This document shows positions 1 through 6,223 of a stretch of DNA of 9,306 nt, one piece after another. The stretch's first letter is position 1. Each line of letters begins with the position of its first letter. Position numbers and translations under genes: made by a program. This stretch comes from Mariprofundaceae bacterium (lineage in GTDB: Bacteria > Pseudomonadota > Zetaproteobacteria > Mariprofundales > Mariprofundaceae). Where the stretch lies: positions 1 through 9,306 of the forward strand of contig JALUXN010000248.1 in NCBI GenBank assembly GCA_027018975.1. Reading direction: 5' to 3'. Below the pieces are notes generated by a model. That model was given only the letters and a program-made list of their open reading frames with translations, was not told the origin of the DNA and made no database searches.

Positions 1-228
1 GCGCGGCAGGGCGCGATAGATCTCCACCCGGTCACCATCGCGCAACGGCTGTGACCCCTTCACCAGCTTGGCATAGATACCCAGTTTATTGACGCTGAGA
101 TCGATCTCCGGATGCGCCTCCAGCAGACCGCTGGCCTGCACCGCCTCCTCGGCGGTTGTCCCCTCGGCAACATCGAGCGACTCGATAAACTGCGCATGCG
201 GCAGCGCGTAAACCACTGAGATATGCAT
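1..228 (-). CDS. rnfH: RnfH family ubiquitin-like protein, 3' end outside window
   Basis: The first 76 residues are present and the frame runs off the left edge; family members are usually about 90 to 105 residues, so most of the protein is here. The translation opens MHISVVYALPHAQF and ends in the window with RDGDRVEIYRALPR. The YALP segment near the start, the ASGLL segment in the middle, NKLGIYAK, and the closing DGDRVEIYR are the recognisable RnfH/YfjF hallmarks of this beta-grasp (ubiquitin/ThiS-like) fold. No C-terminal Gly-Gly can be judged because the end is missing. The molecular role of RnfH is poorly defined; despite the name, no rnf electron-transport genes are nearby. The ATG overlaps the TGA of ratA as TGATG, suggesting translational coupling, and the ratA-rnfH pairing itself supports both calls. 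Confidence 0.93.
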   Translation of the reverse strand, partial: MHISVVYALPHAQFIESLDVAEGTTAEEAVQASGLLEAHPEIDLSVNKLGIYAKLVKGSQPLRDGDRVEIYRALPR

Positions 229-656
229 CAGCTCAGCGCCAGCACGCGCGTCTCGAAAGAGCGCACCATCGATTTACAGGCGGTGGAGAAGATCGGGCTG
301 GCCACCATATCGAGCATCATACTGCGAAACTCAAACTCGATCGAAAAATGGACACGGCAGCGCCCCTCGCCACTCTCTTCAAAGGTCCAGACGCTCTCCA
401 GAAAACGGAACGGCCCCTCGAGCAGACGAATTTCGATCAGTTTCGGACTGATAAAACGATCCACCGTCTGAAAGGCGTGGCGCGAGCCGGCCAGATCGGC
501 GACCAGCTCGGCGGAGAGCTCCCCCTCGGTGCGGCGCAACACCTTGGCATCAGCCACCCAAGGCAGAAACTGCGGATAGGCATCGATATCCATCACCACA
601 TCGAACATCGCCTGCGGTGAACAGGCGATGATACGGGTCTCCTCGAAGCTACGCAT
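228..656 (-). CDS. ratA: RatA, START/Coq10-like domain protein (type II toxin-antitoxin RatA family)
   Basis: This 142-residue protein is a complete START-like/polyketide cyclase (Coq10-type) lipid-binding fold. Visible hallmarks are the segment YPQFLPW at residues 27-33, the EGPFRFLESVW segment around residues 80-90, a beta strand with FSIEFEF, and a C-terminal helix containing F-x-T-R. These match E. coli RatA (YfjG) and the mitochondrial Coq10 family. E. coli RatA has been reported to bind 50S subunits and block 70S formation, whereas Coq10 relatives bind ubiquinone; the sequence cannot decide between these roles. The ATG lies 3 bp after the der stop and has no strong Shine-Dalgarno, so it probably relies on coupling to der. 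Its TGA overlaps the rnfH start. Placement directly after der, a 50S assembly GTPase, is suggestive but is inference only. Confidence 0.92.
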   Translation of the reverse strand: MRSFEETRIIACSPQAMFDVVMDIDAYPQFLPWVADAKVLRRTEGELSAELVADLAGSRHAFQTVDRFISPKLIEIRLLEGPFRFLESVWTFEESGEGRCRVHFSIEFEFRSMMLDMVASPIFSTACKSMVRSFETRVLALS

Positions 657-659
657 CGA

Positions 660-2027
660 TCAGCGGCGCCCTTCCGACTGGTAGGGATTCTTGCTGGCCG
701 AGAAGGTGAAGCGCACCGGCACACCGGCCAGATCGAACTCGCGCCGGAAGGACTGCTCCAGATAGCGGCGATAGCTGGTTTTCAACCCTTTGGGACGGTT
801 GCAGAAGATCTTGATACTCGGCGGCCGCGTGCCGATCTGGGAGGCATATTTCAGCCGCACCACAGCGCCATGATCACTCGGCGGATGCTGCGCCGCCTGC
901 ACCGCCTCCAGCCAGCGATTGAGCGCGCCCGTGCCGATCTCGAAGCGATTGCGTTGTGCCGCCTGCACCGCCTCATTGAGCAGCCGCTTCACCCCTTTGC
1001 CATCTTTGGCGGTAATGCGAAACACCGGAATATCGGCAAAGCCGCGCATGCGAAAATCGAGCCGTTCGGCATAGTAGCGCCACGCTTCATCATCGAGCAG
1101 GTCGAGCTTATTGACCGCCACCAGCAGCGCACACCCCTCGTCCAGCGCCAGCTGCATCAGCCGCATATCCTGCTCGACCACGCCCTCGCCGCCATCGAGC
1201 AGCATCACCGCCACATCGGCGCGCCGGAACGCCTGTACCGCCTTCACCCGCGCCACAAATTCGACAATATCGTTGATGCGCCCATGCTTACGCTGACCAG
1301 CCGTATCGACCAATCGCACCACACCATCGCGATAAGGGAGCAGGCTATCGATCGCATCGCGCGTCGTGCCGGCGACACTGCTGACCACCATCCGTTCGCG
1401 ATGTAGCCAGGCATTGATCAACGTCGATTTGCCGACATTCGGCCGCCCGATCACCGCCACCGAGGCGAGCGGCTCCTCCTGCTCTGCATCATCCAGCTGT
1501 TCAACAGGCGGCAACATCGCTTCGATGGTGCGGATGCAGTCGCGGATCCCCGCACCATGCGCCGCTGAAACCGGATGTGGCTCACCCAGACCCAAACTAT
1601 AAAAATCGATCTCACTGCCGGGCTTTTCAGCTTTATTGACCAGCAACAACAACGGCAGATCATGGCGACGCAGCTGCTCGGCAATACTCGCATCAACCGG
1701 TGTCGCCCCGGCCTGCGCATCGCCGACAAAAAGCACCATATCGGCAACCGCCAGCGCCGCTTCCACCTGCGCATCGATCGCCGGCTGCATCACATCATGC
1801 GTCCCCTCGCCGATGCCGCCGGTATCGACCAGCATCACCTTGCGCTTACCCAGTGCGCACTCGCTCTCCAGCCGATCGACCGTTACCCCCGGCCGATCGC
1901 CGACAATCGCCTTGCGCTTGCCGACCAACCGATTGAACAGTGTCGATTTGCCAACATTGGGGCGGCCGACAATCGCCACCACCGGCAGCCGCTGTGCACT
2001 GCAATCCACATGATCACGCTCATCCAT
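660..2027 (-). CDS. der: Ribosome biogenesis GTPase Der (EngA), tandem GTPase domains
   Basis: At 455 residues this is a normal-length Der/EngA, the cytoplasmic double GTPase needed for 50S subunit maturation. Domain 1 has G1 GRPNVGKS (21-28), G3 DTGGI (68-72), G4 NKAE (131-134) and G5 SAA (154-156). An acidic linker (about 177-187) follows. Domain 2 has G1 GRPNVGKS (195-202), G2 GTTRD (221-225), G3 DTAG (242-245), G4 NKLD (307-310) and a TAK G5-like site (340-342). A KH-like C-terminal domain fills about 350-455. The unusual point is Glu instead of Asp at position 134 in the first G4 motif, read directly as GAA. The chosen ATG gives about 14 residues before the conserved PVVAIVGRPN, longer than the usual near-immediate start; a GTG at residue 16 or 17 is an alternative. 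The gene starts 8 bp after the bamB stop. bamB-der adjacency is also seen in E. coli. Confidence 0.98.
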   Translation of the reverse strand: MDERDHVDCSAQRLPVVAIVGRPNVGKSTLFNRLVGKRKAIVGDRPGVTVDRLESECALGKRKVMLVDTGGIGEGTHDVMQPAIDAQVEAALAVADMVLFVGDAQAGATPVDASIAEQLRRHDLPLLLLVNKAEKPGSEIDFYSLGLGEPHPVSAAHGAGIRDCIRTIEAMLPPVEQLDDAEQEEPLASVAVIGRPNVGKSTLINAWLHRERMVVSSVAGTTRDAIDSLLPYRDGVVRLVDTAGQRKHGRINDIVEFVARVKAVQAFRRADVAVMLLDGGEGVVEQDMRLMQLALDEGCALLVAVNKLDLLDDEAWRYYAERLDFRMRGFADIPVFRITAKDGKGVKRLLNEAVQAAQRNRFEIGTGALNRWLEAVQAAQHPPSDHGAVVRLKYASQIGTRPPSIKIFCNRPKGLKTSYRRYLEQSFRREFDLAGVPVRFTFSASKNPYQSEGRR

Positions 2028-2035
2028 CGCGCGAC

Positions 2036-3214
2036 TCAGCGCAGCAGATAGAGCGTGCCGAGGTTATTGCGCAACAACACCCCGTGACGGCTCAACACCG
2101 GCTCTCGATCAAAGCGCCCATTCAAGGCGTGCGCACTCTGCAGCGTACCATCAAGGGCGAGTCGGAATACATGACCCAACGCATCGGCCACCCAGATCTT
2201 GCCTTGCCAAACCACGGGTGCAGTCAGTTCGCCACTGCTCAACTGCTTTTTCCACAGCGTAGTGCCCTCGACATCCAGCGCGCTCACTGCACCGGAGGCA
2301 TCGGCAACAATCAGTTCACCATGCGCCATCGCCGGCCGCCCCTTCACCGACAGCCCGCGACGCGCCAACGTCGAACCATCGCGCAGCGAGAGAAAGAATA
2401 GCGACCCCTGATAGATCGCCACGGCCAGAATATCTTCATGACTGACAGTCTGCCCGGCAGGCAATACCAACGGCGTCGCCTCCGGCACCTTCAACTCGCT
2501 CACCACCGCAGCATCATTGCTAATCAACAGCTGCCGCTTCCAGAGCAGGCTGCCCGTATCGCCCTTGAGCGCAATCACATCACCATTGCTGAACACCGCA
2601 TAGACACGCCCTTGATAGACCACCGGTGACGGGCTCATATGCATACCCAGTCCGCCCAGACGGCTGGCCGAATAACTCCACACCTTCTTGCCATCGGCAT
2701 GCAGGCGATAGATCAGATTGTTGGACGTTTGAACAATGAAATCATCCCCGATCGCTACTGGCGCGCCCATCATTGCCGCAGATAGAGGTTGCTGCCAGAC
2801 AATCTGCTGCCGCTCTGGATCGATGCCATAGAGATTGCCCAGCACATCACCGACAACCACAATCCCGTTGCGCAATCGTAGCGCACCCGATTCGCACGCA
2901 TATTGCAGCGCCACCCAGCCCAGCTCACGCCCCTGCGCATCGTAGAAGCGGACGCGGCGATCGCGCCCACCAGCCACAATCAGCTCACCATGATCAGTTG
3001 TAAACGCTGCCGGCAGGCTGAAGCCGGGCGGAGATGCAGGCTTACGCTGATCGACATCGTGTTGCCACACCAGCTGGATATCGCCCTGCTCAACAAAGGG
3101 CACCACAGGCTTCGCCTTGGGCGCATGGTGATGCACCGGCTTCGAAGCACAGGCCGCCAACAGCAGCATCGCCGCACAGCAGGTCAGCCAGCGACAGCCG
3201 CGGAAATCAACCAT
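2036..3214 (-). CDS. bamB: Outer membrane protein assembly lipoprotein BamB (beta-propeller)
   Basis: The protein has 392 residues, the same length as E. coli BamB. It begins with a lipoprotein signal peptide: a basic start, hydrophobic core and lipobox LAAC with the lipidated Cys at 22. Alanine at +2 predicts outer-membrane sorting. A short His/Pro/Lys-rich tether follows (HHH near 27-29). The rest is a series of PQQ-like propeller blades, each ending in a pattern such as LYGID...QQIVWQQ, VIALKGDTGSLLWKRQ or VSALDVEGTTLWKKQ. The C-terminal DREPVLSRHGVLL and LGTLYLLR align well with the end of E. coli BamB. BamB is a periplasmic scaffold subunit of the BAM complex that inserts beta-barrel proteins. 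Its ATG lies inside the end of the yfgM-like gene (8-bp overlap) and no clear Shine-Dalgarno is visible, so translation is probably coupled. der follows after 8 bp. Sequence divergence from E. coli is considerable, but neighbours on both sides agree. Confidence 0.95.
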   Translation of the reverse strand: MVDFRGCRWLTCCAAMLLLAACASKPVHHHAPKAKPVVPFVEQGDIQLVWQHDVDQRKPASPPGFSLPAAFTTDHGELIVAGGRDRRVRFYDAQGRELGWVALQYACESGALRLRNGIVVVGDVLGNLYGIDPERQQIVWQQPLSAAMMGAPVAIGDDFIVQTSNNLIYRLHADGKKVWSYSASRLGGLGMHMSPSPVVYQGRVYAVFSNGDVIALKGDTGSLLWKRQLLISNDAAVVSELKVPEATPLVLPAGQTVSHEDILAVAIYQGSLFFLSLRDGSTLARRGLSVKGRPAMAHGELIVADASGAVSALDVEGTTLWKKQLSSGELTAPVVWQGKIWVADALGHVFRLALDGTLQSAHALNGRFDREPVLSRHGVLLRNNLGTLYLLR

Positions 3215-3857
3215 GCGCAGCCAGCATCGATTGAATCTTCTGCTTCAACTGCGGATCGTGCGACGGTGCCGCATCAGCTTTCTTCAGATAGGCCTGTTTA
3301 TCCGACTCACTCTGCGCCGCCATGGCCAACAGATAAAAACGCAACTGCCGGTAATCTCTACCCACCATGTCAGTCAGCAGGGTGCGCACGGCTGCCTTGT
3401 CACCCGCTTCCAGCTTCATCGATGCCAGATCCATCTTCGCCTGCCAGCGCCACTCGCGCATCGCTTTCGGATGCTTCATCACCGCGCGCAGATGCTGCTC
3501 GGCATGCTTGCTATCGAGCTTCACCAACAGCATCTCGGCCATCGCCGCATAGCTAGTGGAGGAAAATTCCTGCTTCAAACGTTCCAGCAGCGCCTGCTCT
3601 TTGGCCGCATCTTTGCTGTTAATCGCCTGCTGATAGAGCGTTGCTGCCGCGGCCTGCTGACTGCGCTGATGCTCCATCCAGAAGGCTGCTGCAATCAGCA
3701 CCACCAGCAGTACGACAATGCCTTTAATGATCTGTTTCTGATGATCCAGCACCCACTGCGACCACTGCGCCGAACGCATTTCGCGTTTCAGCTCTTCCAT
3801 CTCGCCCTGTAGCGGCGCACTCTCTCCGACTGCTGCACCCTTCACCTGATTTGTCAT
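3207..3857 (-). CDS. yfgM: YfgM-like membrane-anchored tetratricopeptide protein (TPR_21 type)
   Basis: This is a 216-residue protein with a charged cytoplasmic N-terminus (about 1-42), one transmembrane helix (about 43-60, rich in V, L, I, A) and an Ala/Lys/Gln-rich helical periplasmic domain resembling TPR repeats. Topology, length, the W-x-x-x-H-Q segment after the helix and the position just before bamB match YfgM, the ancillary SecYEG-associated subunit linked to periplasmic chaperones in E. coli. Similarity in the helical part is low, so the call leans on topology and context. I chose the ATG at 3855-3857 because a TGAGG Shine-Dalgarno sits 5 nt upstream; a longer frame opens at 3929 but that start would lie inside the likely -35 box. 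The 3' end overlaps bamB by 8 bp. In E. coli hisS lies upstream; here it is replaced by a promoter, a repeat element and perM. Confidence 0.83.
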   Translation of the reverse strand: MTNQVKGAAVGESAPLQGEMEELKREMRSAQWSQWVLDHQKQIIKGIVVLLVVLIAAAFWMEHQRSQQAAAATLYQQAINSKDAAKEQALLERLKQEFSSTSYAAMAEMLLVKLDSKHAEQHLRAVMKHPKAMREWRWQAKMDLASMKLEAGDKAAVRTLLTDMVGRDYRQLRFYLLAMAAQSESDKQAYLKKADAAPSHDPQLKQKIQSMLAAHG

Positions 3858-3862
3858 CTCTA

Positions 3863-3867
3863 CCTCA
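3863..3867 (-). promoter_or_regulatory. Ribosome binding site of yfgM-like gene
   Basis: On the minus strand this reads TGAGG, 5 nt before the ATG at 3857, in a purine-rich leader (GGAGAGAGTGAGGTAGAG). It decides the start codon against the longer frame that begins at 3929. Confidence 0.75.
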
Positions 3868-3901
3868 CTCTCTCCAATATCCAGACCGTTGCGAGGCGCG
3901 C

Positions 3902-3929
3902 AGCCTAAAAGCCACCCTCTCGCTGTCAA
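3902..3929 (-). promoter_or_regulatory. Putative sigma70 promoter for yfgM-bamB-der-ratA-rnfH
   Basis: The minus strand has a perfect -35 box TTGACA (3924-3929), a 16-bp spacer, and TAGGCT (3902-3907) as -10, matching TATAAT at three positions including the first T-A and last T. Transcription would start near 3895, leaving a leader of roughly 38 nt that contains the Shine-Dalgarno. It sits in one of only two substantial non-coding gaps of the window, just after the repeat element that follows perM, and directly before the first gene of the tightly packed five-gene block. The call is based on sequence match and position only. Confidence 0.6.
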
Positions 3930-3947
3930 TCAACCCCACCATGATAT

Positions 3948-4021
3948 GTCATTCCCGAGCGACTCTATCGGGAATCCATGGACATGGCTGCGCGGATCCC
4001 GACACAACCCTTGGGAATGAC
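3948..4021. repeat. MITE/REP-like palindromic repeat with GTCATTCCC ends
   Basis: This 74-bp element has perfect 9-bp terminal inverted repeats, GTCATTCCC at 3948-3956 and GGGAATGAC at 4013-4021. Inside the left half is a second hairpin: ATTCCCGA (3951-3958) pairs with TCGGGAAT (3968-3975) around a 9-nt loop. A small CCATGGACATGG palindrome (3976-3987) follows. The general form, GTCATTCCCG...CGGGAATCC...GGGAATGAC, resembles abundant dispersed intergenic repeats in many proteobacterial genomes, and the ATTCCC/GGGAAT core also recalls Neisseria dRS3. The right half is more decayed than the left. Its right end overlaps the first base of the perM stop codon. No T-run follows either hairpin in the direction of transcription, so it is not a classical intrinsic terminator, though it could stabilise the perM 3' end. 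Only one copy is in this window. Confidence 0.7.
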
Positions 4022-5082
4022 TATTTTTTCAATGTGATCACCTGTCGCCGTTCCAGAATAATCGACACCACACTCTTCACCAGCGCCGCCATCGGGATAG
4101 CGATCACCACACCGAGAATCCCCCACAAACTGCCGAAGATCAGAATCGCCACGATAATCGCCACCGGATGCAGATTGACAATCTCCGAGAAGAGCCACGG
4201 CACCACCACATTGGCATCGATCGTCTGCACCACGCCATAAGCGAGCACGGCATAAAAAAACATCTCGTTCCAGCCCCACTGAAAGAGCGACAACAGAATC
4301 ACCGGCAGCGTCACCACTGCCGCGCCAACAAATGGAATCCAGACCGAAATCCCCGTCAACACCCCCAGCAACAGCGCATACTCATGCCCCATCCACCAAT
4401 AGACCAACCACATCGAGACGCCGGCCAGAAACGCCTCCCAGAACTTGCCACGGATATAGTTGCCGATCTGCGTATCCAGCTCATGCCAGACCCGCGCCAA
4501 TAGATTGCGTTCAGCCGGCAAAAACTGGCTCCCCCAATCAATAATCTGCTGCTTATCCTTGAGAAAGAAGAGCACCATCACCGGCACCAGAAACGCATAG
4601 ACCAGCAGCGTCATCAAGCCCGGAATCGAAGCGATGGAAAAGGAGAGCAGCGAGCTACCCCAAGTCTGCATCTGGCTGGCCACCGCCGCGATCGCCTTCT
4701 GCACATAACTGGGATTGATCCAATCCAGATGTTCGCTGCTCACCTGCTGAATCAGTGCGCGGAGCGACTGCACATATTGCGGCACATGAGTCACCAATCG
4801 CCCGATCTGTTCGCTCAATACCGGCAACACCGCCAGAATCGTGAACAGCAGCGTCACCAGCACGCCGCCACCCACCAACACAATCGCCAGCGTGCGCGGC
4901 AGACGGCATCGCACCAGCAGCGACACCACATCATCGAGCACATAGGCCAGCGCCACCGCTAGGAACACCGGCGCCAACACCCGCCCGAGCAGCATCAGCA
5001 GCAGAAAGATCACCAGCAGCGAGGCCAGCAGCATCACCAGCTCCGTGTCGGCCATCCAGCGCCGCAGCCATGGCTTCAGCAC
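4021..5082 (-). CDS. perM: PerM, AI-2E family (UPF0118) membrane permease
   Basis: The protein has 353 residues, the same as E. coli PerM (YfgO). About seven to eight membrane segments are visible: roughly 15-50, 64-90, 150-175, 212-232, 235-265, 270-288 and 305-340. A soluble periplasm-side stretch lies between about 91 and 145. Family signatures are LVPVMVLFFLKDK (165-177), NYIRGK (208-213), WIPFVGA (248-254) and the segment DANVVVPWLFSEIVNLHP (289-306), all very close to E. coli PerM. AI-2E family proteins are inner-membrane transporters or exporters; the substrate of PerM is not established. The start used is GTG at 5080-5082, only 24 bp after the stop of the DUF4149 gene, with a weak AGGGG about 11 nt upstream; an ATG at 5055 (residue 10) is possible but lacks a ribosome site. 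The TAG stop overlaps the repeat at 3948-4021. Confidence 0.95.
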   Translation of the reverse strand: MLKPWLRRWMADTELVMLLASLLVIFLLLMLLGRVLAPVFLAVALAYVLDDVVSLLVRCRLPRTLAIVLVGGGVLVTLLFTILAVLPVLSEQIGRLVTHVPQYVQSLRALIQQVSSEHLDWINPSYVQKAIAAVASQMQTWGSSLLSFSIASIPGLMTLLVYAFLVPVMVLFFLKDKQQIIDWGSQFLPAERNLLARVWHELDTQIGNYIRGKFWEAFLAGVSMWLVYWWMGHEYALLLGVLTGISVWIPFVGAAVVTLPVILLSLFQWGWNEMFFYAVLAYGVVQTIDANVVVPWLFSEIVNLHPVAIIVAILIFGSLWGILGVVIAIPMAALVKSVVSIILERRQVITLKK

Positions 5083-5106
5083 GCTGCGCAGCGCCCCTGT
5101 TGCCAG

Positions 5107-5634
5107 CTACGCATCATCTGCCTGAGCTGCAACCGCAGTCGTGCGCGCAGCCCCCACCGCCACCAGCACCACTGCCACCAGTGAGGCAGCCAGATGCACC
5201 AGCGCACTGATGCCGTGCCACATGCCGAAGCGTTGGCGCAGCGGGTTCTCCGCCGGCAACGAATCATACGCGCCGATCTGCGCGATCTGCGCCTTAATAT
5301 CCATAATGATCGGACTGATGCCGTACTCATTGATCATCACCAGCAGCAACAGCGCCAGCAGCAGCGACCAGCGCAGCCGGCCAATCTCCAGCGCTGCTGC
5401 CTCATCGCCCCCCTTCTGCATGCGCAGCCAGAAGACCAGTACCGCCGCGGTCAAAAAGATGATGCCGATATTGGCCATGTGAAAGATATCGCCGGCCAGT
5501 TTGCCAGCCAGCGTCACCGAACCGGCATGGGCAAAGAGCACGGGCGCCACCACATAACCGGGCACCACCAACAGCGCCAGCATCAGCGCCAGACAGATGC
5601 GCACCGAGCCGAGCCGAATCGCGTTTACGCGCAT
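5107..5634 (-). CDS. DUF4149 domain integral membrane protein (TMEM205-like)
   Basis: This is a 175-residue, strongly hydrophobic protein with four predicted membrane helices at about 11-35, 54-70, 89-101 and 140-162. The first helix ends with VVAPVLFAHAG, followed by AGKLAGDIFHMANIG; the third is followed by NEYGISPIIMD, and the last begins near FGMWHGISALVHLAAS. The VAP-x-LF, AG-x-(L/I)AG and P-I...F...H...S pattern is the signature of DUF4149, a family related to eukaryotic TMEM205, with no proven bacterial function. Such genes are frequent near greA in proteobacteria, often with yhbY, which is absent here. The ATG is well supported by GGAGGG 8 nt upstream. It lies 24 bp after greA and 24 bp before perM, so all three are probably co-transcribed. 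Confidence 0.85.
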   Translation of the reverse strand: MRVNAIRLGSVRICLALMLALLVVPGYVVAPVLFAHAGSVTLAGKLAGDIFHMANIGIIFLTAAVLVFWLRMQKGGDEAAALEIGRLRWSLLLALLLLVMINEYGISPIIMDIKAQIAQIGAYDSLPAENPLRQRFGMWHGISALVHLAASLVAVVLVAVGAARTTAVAAQADDA

Positions 5635-5642
5635 GGACGCAA

Positions 5643-5648
5643 CCCTCC
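5643..5648 (-). promoter_or_regulatory. Ribosome binding site of DUF4149 gene
   Basis: The minus strand reads GGAGGG, 8 nt before the ATG at 5634. It supports this start in a gap of only 24 bp after greA. Confidence 0.75.
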
Positions 5649-5658
5649 GTCAAACCAA

Positions 5659-6129
5659 TCAGATGTACTCAATCTTCTCAATCTCATACTCCCGCTCGCC
5701 GCCGGGCGCCATCACCACAGCCACGTCGCCCTCCTCCTTGCCAATCAGCGCGCGCGCAATCGGCGAGGTGATAGAGACTTTGCCCGCCTCAATATCGGCC
5801 TCATCAACACCGACAATCTGATAGGTGATGGCGTTGTCATCATCATCGACCAGCGACACTGTCGCACCGAAGACCACTTTATCCGAGTCGATCGTCGCGG
5901 GGTCGATAATCTGCGCCCGCGCTAGACGATCCTCCAGATCCTTGATCTTCGCCTCATTCATGCCCTGATCCTCTTTGGCGGCATGGTATTCGGCATTCTC
6001 CGAGAGGTCACCGTGCGCCCGCGCCTCCTCGATCGTGCGGACAATCTGGTGGCGCTTCTCGCCCTTCAGATACTCCAGCGTCTCTTTCAATGCTTCCGCG
6101 CCCTTACGGGTCATAGGAACTCGTTCCAT
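5659..6129 (-). CDS. greA: Transcription elongation factor GreA
   Basis: At 156 residues this is a full-length GreA (family about 158). An N-terminal antiparallel coiled coil covers about residues 1-74. Its tip segment AHGDLSENAEYHAAKE carries the two acidic residues Asp41 and Glu44, which coordinate the second Mg ion in the RNA polymerase secondary channel and stimulate cleavage of backtracked RNA. The C-terminal FKBP-like domain (about 80-156) ends with ISPIAR-like TSPIARALIGKEEGD and EREYEIEKIEYI, typical of the family. The start MERVPMT is fixed by AAGGAG 5 nt upstream; the same frame stays open further upstream to 6222, but that part is low-complexity repeat sequence. carB precedes by 89 bp, as in many proteobacteria with carA-carB-greA order, and the gap holds the heptamer inverted array. 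Confidence 0.98.
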   Translation of the reverse strand: MERVPMTRKGAEALKETLEYLKGEKRHQIVRTIEEARAHGDLSENAEYHAAKEDQGMNEAKIKDLEDRLARAQIIDPATIDSDKVVFGATVSLVDDDDNAITYQIVGVDEADIEAGKVSITSPIARALIGKEEGDVAVVMAPGGEREYEIEKIEYI

Positions 6130-6134
6130 GGTTA

Positions 6135-6140
6135 CTCCTT
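6135..6140 (-). promoter_or_regulatory. Ribosome binding site of greA
   Basis: The minus strand reads AAGGAG with a 5-nt spacer to the ATG at 6129. This near-perfect Shine-Dalgarno rules out the in-frame ATG at 6222 as the start. It lies about 9 nt beyond the base of the hairpin formed by the adjacent repeat. Confidence 0.9.
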
Positions 6141-6148
6141 GGTTTTGG

Positions 6149-6218
6149 GGTGAGGTGTCAGGCGTGAGGGGTAAGGCGGGTGCAGACCAATACGCCTGAC
6201 GCCTTACCCCTAACCCCC

Positions 6219-6223
<5 letters not shown>
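6149..6223. repeat. Inverted array of degenerate GTNAGGN heptamers, hairpin-forming
   Basis: On the plus strand four consecutive 7-bp units are visible at 6150-6177: GTGAGGT, GTCAGGC, GTGAGGG, GTAAGGC. On the minus strand four more units run through 6194-6222: GTGAGGG, then one extra base, GTTAGGG, GTAAGGC, GTCAGGC. The two halves face each other around a 16-bp centre (6178-6193). This creates a perfect 12-bp stem (6167-6178 with 6200-6211), an outer 7-bp stem (6149-6155 with 6217-6223), and an alternative 9-bp stem (6157-6165 with 6192-6200). The array fills most of the carB-greA gap and overlaps the carB stop codon. No T-run follows in the transcribed direction, so an intrinsic terminator is unlikely. 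I do not recognise a named family for it. Confidence 0.8.

Noticed and set aside
870..1406. A 178-codon plus-strand open frame antisense to der
   Set aside because: Same antisense composition signature; der has intact GTPase motifs over the same bases.
2955..2965. GCGATCGC as a cyanobacterial HIP1-type repeat
   Set aside because: Only occasional copies were noticed (also near 4688), while other GATC contexts are just as frequent, and the gene content is proteobacterial.
2903..3556. A 217-codon plus-strand open frame spanning the bamB-yfgM junction
   Set aside because: Low-complexity Ser/Ala/His/Pro composition, no ribosome site noticed, and antisense to two genes with clear signals.
3858..3929. 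24-residue N-terminal extension of the yfgM-like protein (start at 3929)
   Set aside because: The start codon would fall inside the TTGACA box, and a good Shine-Dalgarno marks the internal ATG at 3857.
3948..3975. Intrinsic terminator after perM
   Set aside because: The 8-bp ATTCCCGA/TCGGGAAT hairpin is not followed by a T-tract on the minus strand; the palindrome fits a dispersed repeat better.
5194..5925. A 243-codon plus-strand open frame antisense to the DUF4149 gene and greA
   Set aside because: It is rich in His, Gln and Arg, crosses two well supported genes, has no family resemblance, and is explained by the GC-biased codon use of the minus-strand genes.
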